Shown: positions 59,265 to 64,000 of the stretch, one piece after another
How the letters are laid out: every line of letters begins with the position of its first letter
Numbering within the stretch: the stretch's first letter is position 1
DNA from: an uncultured Gammaproteobacteria bacterium
Lineage (GTDB): Bacteria; Pseudomonadota; Gammaproteobacteria; Pseudomonadales; Azotimanducaceae
Direction of reading: 5' to 3'
NCBI GenBank assembly: GCA_913045175.1
Contig: CAJWQG010000001.1
Coordinates: forward strand, 1 to 64,000
DNA length: 64,000 nt
The notes under the pieces: generated by a model
Told to the model about the DNA's origin: nothing
The model's input: the letters and a program-made list of their open reading frames with translations, nothing else
Database searches by the model: none
Position numbers and translations under genes: made by a program

Positions 59265-60281
59265 TCAAGGCTTCACCAGTATCTTTGCGTGCTTCTCCGG
59301 GTTGGCAAGCTCGGTAAATGCGTCGGCCACACCTTCGAGGTTGGTTTCTCCGGTAATGAGTGGCGTAACGTCAAAATCACCGGTACCGATATATTCCAGT
59401 GTTTCCTGGAATTCCTCGGTTGTATAGCCAAGCACATACTGGACATTCAGCTGTTTATTCACCGCGATCAATGGCCTGCTGATGTCCTGTTGCAGACAGA
59501 CACCGACGATAACCAGTCGCGCATTTTTTTGAGCACCGAGAAACATCTGGTCAATCATTCCCTGCACCCCGACACATTCGAAATAGACACATTGCTCTGA
59601 CTTCATTAGGTTGGGATGGGCATAGGGGTCGGTGATTGCGGGATCGATAACGTCGTCTGCGCCCACCAGAGCAGCAAGGTCGCGACGGCCTGGAGATAAA
59701 TCGACGGCGATGACTGGCCCTGCGCCGCGTTGTTTAAGTGCAATGATCACGGCCAGTCCAACGGGCCCGCAACCGATAACAAGGATGGCCTCATCACCTT
59801 CGAGTCTGGCTTTGTTGACGGCATGAAAGGCGACTGCCATGGGTTCAGTCAGGGCGGCGTGCTCTGCCGACAATCCCGACGGCACGGGTGTCATTATGGA
59901 CTCTGTTAACAGCATAAACTCTGAGAATCCCCCGGGTGCATCCACCGAGAAGCCGATTGGCTCAGGTGGCTCGCGCTTCAGCATGGGTGGGCAACAGACG
60001 AGTGTGCCAGGGCGTAAACTGCGTTCCGTTTTTGGGCCGTAGTCGACCACTTCTGCGCAGAATTCATGCCCGAGTACTACCGGCTCAAACGTCGTCAACT
60101 GAAAGGCACCACCGGATTCGCGGCTGGTGTTGACGAAATCTTCAGTGTGTTTGGCAGCATGAAGGTCCGATCCGCAAATGCCGCAAGCGCAGGTTCTAAC
60201 CAGGACTTCGCCTTCCTGTGGAATCAGGTCGGGTAACTCATCGACCGAGAACTTACCTCGTTGCATGGTGACAGCGCGCAT
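59265..60281 (-). CDS. zinc-binding alcohol dehydrogenase family protein
   Basis: VRTCACGICGSDLHAAKH, VVLGHEFCAEVVDYG, VIGCGPVGLAVIIALKQRGAG. Confidence 0.93.
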   Translation of the reverse strand: MRAVTMQRGKFSVDELPDLIPQEGEVLVRTCACGICGSDLHAAKHTEDFVNTSRESGGAFQLTTFEPVVLGHEFCAEVVDYGPKTERSLRPGTLVCCPPMLKREPPEPIGFSVDAPGGFSEFMLLTESIMTPVPSGLSAEHAALTEPMAVAFHAVNKARLEGDEAILVIGCGPVGLAVIIALKQRGAGPVIAVDLSPGRRDLAALVGADDVIDPAITDPYAHPNLMKSEQCVYFECVGVQGMIDQMFLGAQKNARLVIVGVCLQQDISRPLIAVNKQLNVQYVLGYTTEEFQETLEYIGTGDFDVTPLITGETNLEGVADAFTELANPEKHAKILVKP

Positions 60282-60383
60282 GATGCTTTTCTCCCGCTAG
60301 AATAAGTTTGCTTGCTGAAATAAATTGAAAAGGATACCTTGAGTTGTTGATATTAACGAGCGGCTTGTCGTGAGGCCTCACCT

Positions 60384-61040
60384 GTGACTATCGAATATCC
60401 GAAAAGAACCTACAAGAAGAACGCTAACACAGCGGAGATTGTCCGAGCGGCCAGTAGACTTTTTACAAGTAACGGATATCAATTCACCAAGCTTGAAGAC
60501 GTCGCGGTCGAGGCTGGTGTACATGTGCAGACCCTGTACCGTCACTTTAAGACCAAGGAAGCTCTGGCGGTCTCGGCGGCTGAGGAAGTCCTCACGACCC
60601 TCCGGGAGGCTTTCGAAATTGAATTCAGCCATCAAACAGCCTTTCGGATTTGGCGTAATTTCGTTGGACGTGTTTGCGTCACGCTCGCGCCTTTTGGGTG
60701 GGAAGATAAAAGGTCGCAATTGCATGCTGCATCTTCGCTGATGAATGATAGTTTTCTGGTGATTGTTTATTCCGGTTATGAAGACATTCTGACAGAGTAT
60801 TTGGCTAAAGATTTTCAGGTGAACCCGAAAAAGGATCGTTTGCCCAGACAGGTTGCTTCGTTTCTGTGTGGCAGCCAGGAAGCGGTCTTGAAACGTTGCA
60901 GTGGCCTTGACACAGGAACTGATATACTGAGCGATTCGGACGCTGTTCTGCATGAATGCCAGAGGAATATTGACGACATTGAGGCCATGTTTGCTTCATG
61001 CATTAAGAGTTCGAAGTTCGAAGGTCAGGGTTCAGGATGA
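60384..61040 (+). CDS. TetR family transcriptional regulator
   Basis: NTAEIVRAASRLFTSNGYQFTKLEDVAVEAGVHVQTLYRHFKTKEAL. Confidence 0.9.
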   Translation: MTIEYPKRTYKKNANTAEIVRAASRLFTSNGYQFTKLEDVAVEAGVHVQTLYRHFKTKEALAVSAAEEVLTTLREAFEIEFSHQTAFRIWRNFVGRVCVTLAPFGWEDKRSQLHAASSLMNDSFLVIVYSGYEDILTEYLAKDFQVNPKKDRLPRQVASFLCGSQEAVLKRCSGLDTGTDILSDSDAVLHECQRNIDDIEAMFASCIKSSKFEGQGSG

Positions 61041-61114
61041 CGGGTAGTAGCGATGGGTTCATCTTTTCTGAATGGTTGTACTCATTTTGAATTTCAAGTT
61101 ACAGTCGCACCTTC

Positions 61115-63148
61115 ATGAAAATATCATTAGCAAAATTCTCCATTTGGCGGACACTGTGCTGGGCGTCATTGGTGGTCGGGCTCGCTGGTCACGTAGTTGC
61201 GGATGACGTAGTTGCGGATAGCTCTGTTGCCCGCGATGGAGGTGGTGAAAACACTGCAGACGGCGCTAACGATGCAGTCTGGCCGCGTCAATGGCCACGT
61301 GCCTGGTTTGAGCCTGTCAAGACCGCCAGCCAACTCGGCATCAAAGAATTCTCACAGAGCCCCCGGCTGGACTCGAAAGACTTGCCGCCGGTCGAACAGC
61401 GGCTTCCGACAGATCCCGTAGTAGTAACACCGCTTGCTGACATTGGACGTTATGGCGGGACCATGCGCATAGACCGTAACGAATGGCTTACCTTTCCCAA
61501 TGTGGAGGGTTCACTGACGATCTCGGCGGACATGCGTACCGTGTTGCCGAATCTTGCTGAATCCTGGGAACTGAGTCCTGATGGTCGACGCCTGACTATG
61601 ACGTTGCGAGAAGGCTTGAAGTGGTCCAATGGTGTGCCCCACACGAGTGATGATTACCTCTTTGTATTCAATGACTTATGGCACAACGAGGAATATGAGC
61701 CGGTAACCCGACGCATAGCCCAGGGTGGCAGAGCAGTCAAAGTATCTGATCGTGTTTTCTACTATGAATTCGAAGATCCCAACCCGCAGATTGTTAATTA
61801 CATTGCCCATTACGGCAATTTCATGGTGTTGCCCAAGCATTACTATCAGAATTTTCATCCCGCCTACGTAGACCGGGAAACGCTGAATAGCAAGATAGCG
61901 GATATGGGATTCATCAGTTGGGTGATGTTCATTGAAGCCTGTCGGTTGCAGCGCATCGATGAGAGTGCGGAACCACCCACACTGGATGCGTTTCAGATCG
62001 TTGAGTACACACCAAAGCGGACCCGCATGGTTCGTAACCCGTATTACTTCAAGATTGACCCCACTGGCCAACAGTTGCCATACATTGATGCCGTTGTTTC
62101 CCAGGACATCGAAAGCAAGGAAGTCATCGCGGCTATGTCTGCCACCGGACAGCTCGATTTCTCCTCGTATGAGCTCAAGACCCAGGACATTCCGCTATTA
62201 AAACTCGGTGAGCAAAGTGGCGACATTCGTGTGCTCATTTGGAATCGATTGCACTCGGTCGATGTGGCCATAGAATTTAACTACAATCATGAAGACAAGA
62301 AACTGACTTCGCTCTACTGGGAGCGACGCTTCAGAATAGCGCTGTCTGTCGCGCTCAATCGTGAAGAGATGAACCAGATTATCTATTTCGGTCGTGGTAC
62401 ACCCCGCCAGGTGACAGCACATCCAAGCAGCAGCATGTTCGTACCGGAGTACGCTACGGCATACACAGAGTACGACCCGGACCGCGCGAGATCATTGCTC
62501 GATGAGCTTGGCCTTAAAGATGTTGATGGTGACGGGCTTCGAGAGTATCCAGACGGGGAGCCGCTCACCATTACCCTTGAGTTCATGGATTGGGAGACAC
62601 CGAAGGCGATCACGCTTGAATTGCTTAGTGTTTACTGGCGCGAAGTCGGTATCGATATTCGCCTAAAAATCGTCGATATGGCATTGCAAACTGCGCGCGC
62701 CCATGCCGGTAAGATGCAGATGACCGGTTGGCACGCCGATCGAGTTACCGATATTTTCTTACCGCAGATGGTGTGGTGGGCGCCGGTCCATAGCGGCTTT
62801 GACAATACCATGTGGAATGACTGGGTAAGATGGCATCGCACAGACGGGCAGATCGGTACCGAGCCTCCGGCAGTCATTCGCGAGCTGCAACAGTGGTCGG
62901 ACGAGCTATATGCCACAGTTGATCCTGAACGCCGCATCGAGTTGGGCAAAAAACTGCTGGAAAGTAATGCCCGGAATCTCTGGACCATCGGCACGGTGGG
63001 CCTGGCGCCCCAACCAGTGGTTATCTCGAGCAAACTGCGCGGCGTACCGGATCAGGGTATATGGGGTTGGGACAATCGCTGGACATTGTCATATCATCCC
63101 TCCACCTGGTACTTCGAATCTGGTGTTGCTAGCAATGAGTACGAATAA
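61115..63148 (+). CDS. ABC transporter substrate-binding protein (peptide-type)
   Basis: 677 aa with signal peptide; RAWFEPVKTASQLGIKEFSQSPRLDSKDLPPVEQRLPTDPVVVTPLADIGRYGGTMR; permease gene follows. Confidence 0.9.
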   Translation: MKISLAKFSIWRTLCWASLVVGLAGHVVADDVVADSSVARDGGGENTADGANDAVWPRQWPRAWFEPVKTASQLGIKEFSQSPRLDSKDLPPVEQRLPTDPVVVTPLADIGRYGGTMRIDRNEWLTFPNVEGSLTISADMRTVLPNLAESWELSPDGRRLTMTLREGLKWSNGVPHTSDDYLFVFNDLWHNEEYEPVTRRIAQGGRAVKVSDRVFYYEFEDPNPQIVNYIAHYGNFMVLPKHYYQNFHPAYVDRETLNSKIADMGFISWVMFIEACRLQRIDESAEPPTLDAFQIVEYTPKRTRMVRNPYYFKIDPTGQQLPYIDAVVSQDIESKEVIAAMSATGQLDFSSYELKTQDIPLLKLGEQSGDIRVLIWNRLHSVDVAIEFNYNHEDKKLTSLYWERRFRIALSVALNREEMNQIIYFGRGTPRQVTAHPSSSMFVPEYATAYTEYDPDRARSLLDELGLKDVDGDGLREYPDGEPLTITLEFMDWETPKAITLELLSVYWREVGIDIRLKIVDMALQTARAHAGKMQMTGWHADRVTDIFLPQMVWWAPVHSGFDNTMWNDWVRWHRTDGQIGTEPPAVIRELQQWSDELYATVDPERRIELGKKLLESNARNLWTIGTVGLAPQPVVISSKLRGVPDQGIWGWDNRWTLSYHPSTWYFESGVASNEYE

Positions 63149-63164
63149 TGTGCGGGAGTAGTAA

Positions 63165-64000
63165 GTGAGGAGCTACGTCATCAAACGCCTGATTGGCATG
63201 GTGCCAACACTATTGCTGATCTCGATGATCGTATTCGTTGTGATTCAGTTGCCCCCGGGTGATATCGTTACCTCGACGCTGGATCGGTTGCAGGCCCAGG
63301 GGGTAGAGATATCGGCGGAACAGGTGCAGAACCTGCGCGCACAGTACAAGCTCGACAAGCCCATGGTGCTGCAGTACCTGTATTGGATTGGGAACTTTGT
63401 AACCGGCGATATGGGGTACTCGTATCTATATAGCCGGCCCGTGAATGAACTGGTGTGGGAACGGCTTGGCTACACCCTGCTTATTTCGATATCCGCGCTC
63501 CTTTTTACCTGGGCTGTCGCTGTGCCGGCCGGGATGTTCTCTGCGGTTAGACAGTACTCAGTCGGCGATTACGTGCTGACGACGGTAATGTTAGTTGGTC
63601 TGGCGACGCCAAGTTTTTTGTTGGCGCTAGTGGCCATGTATGCAGGTTACGAATGGTTCGGTATAAGTATTGGCGGATTGTTCTCGCCGGAATATCGCGA
63701 CGTTCCCTGGTCGTTAGCACGGGTGGGAGATTTTCTGAGTCATCTGTGGATTCCAATGATCGTGGTTGGGTTGGGGGGAACAGCCTCCACCATGCGTATC
63801 TTGCGCGCTAATCTTCTTGATGAGCTGAATAAACCCTACGTGGTTACTGCGCGAGCGAAGGGAGTGCCGCCGATAAAACTTCTCATCAAGTATCCCTTAC
63901 GCATTGCCATCAATCCTTTTATCAGCACCATTGGTCTGCTGTTGCCGGTACTTATCTCCGGTGAGGCCATCGTTTCCATCGTGCTGAATCTGCCTACCAC
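63165..64000 (+). CDS. ABC transporter permease (DppB/OppB-like), truncated by window end
   Basis: GTG start: VRSYVIKRLIGMVPTLLLISMIVFVVIQLPPGDIVTSTLDRLQAQG...; no stop before 64000. Confidence 0.85.
   Translation, partial: MRSYVIKRLIGMVPTLLLISMIVFVVIQLPPGDIVTSTLDRLQAQGVEISAEQVQNLRAQYKLDKPMVLQYLYWIGNFVTGDMGYSYLYSRPVNELVWERLGYTLLISISALLFTWAVAVPAGMFSAVRQYSVGDYVLTTVMLVGLATPSFLLALVAMYAGYEWFGISIGGLFSPEYRDVPWSLARVGDFLSHLWIPMIVVGLGGTASTMRILRANLLDELNKPYVVTARAKGVPPIKLLIKYPLRIAINPFISTIGLLLPVLISGEAIVSIVLNLPT

Noticed and set aside
1-64000. CRISPR arrays, tRNA/rRNA genes, prophage or integrase genes
   Set aside because: Looked for regularly spaced repeats, tRNA-like cloverleafs and integrase/transposase ORFs; none could be supported by eye.

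Overview
The window looks like one contiguous chromosomal segment of a Gammaproteobacterium, probably marine and heterotrophic; the taxonomy is inferred from gene content only. No rRNA, tRNA, CRISPR array, phage module or intact transposase was seen. The left end (1-12.5 kb) is fairly ordinary: a yejABE-type peptide ABC transporter, two acyl-CoA dehydrogenases, a divergent Lrp-family regulator / AceE-type E1 dehydrogenase pair, and a GPH-type MFS permease. From about 12.5 to 61 kb there is an accessory biotransformation region. It holds seven phytanoyl-CoA dioxygenase-like (PhyH) genes, one split by an in-frame amber codon. It also holds two Baeyer-Villiger-type monooxygenases, three TonB-dependent receptors, five SDRs, four TetR regulators, two luciferase-like oxidoreductases, two NTF2/SnoaL-like proteins, several hydrolases, a GH29 fucosidase, and orphan peptide-binding proteins. 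The most notable non-gene signals are: (i) two families of long palindromic repeats (GGGGGACAGTGTACTTAATTCG and AAAAAGGGGTCAGGTYYATTTT), one of which brackets an orphan binding-protein gene and supplies its start codon; (ii) the amber-interrupted but otherwise intact PhyH gene; (iii) a degenerate second copy of the aceE 3' end; (iv) a truncated enolase-superfamily relic; (v) a 22-bp operator-like palindrome in the TetR/PhyH divergent promoter whose 14-bp core recurs upstream of a TonB receptor; (vi) a strong terminator hairpin ending about 15 nt before a PhyH start codon. Functional pathway proposals are inference.
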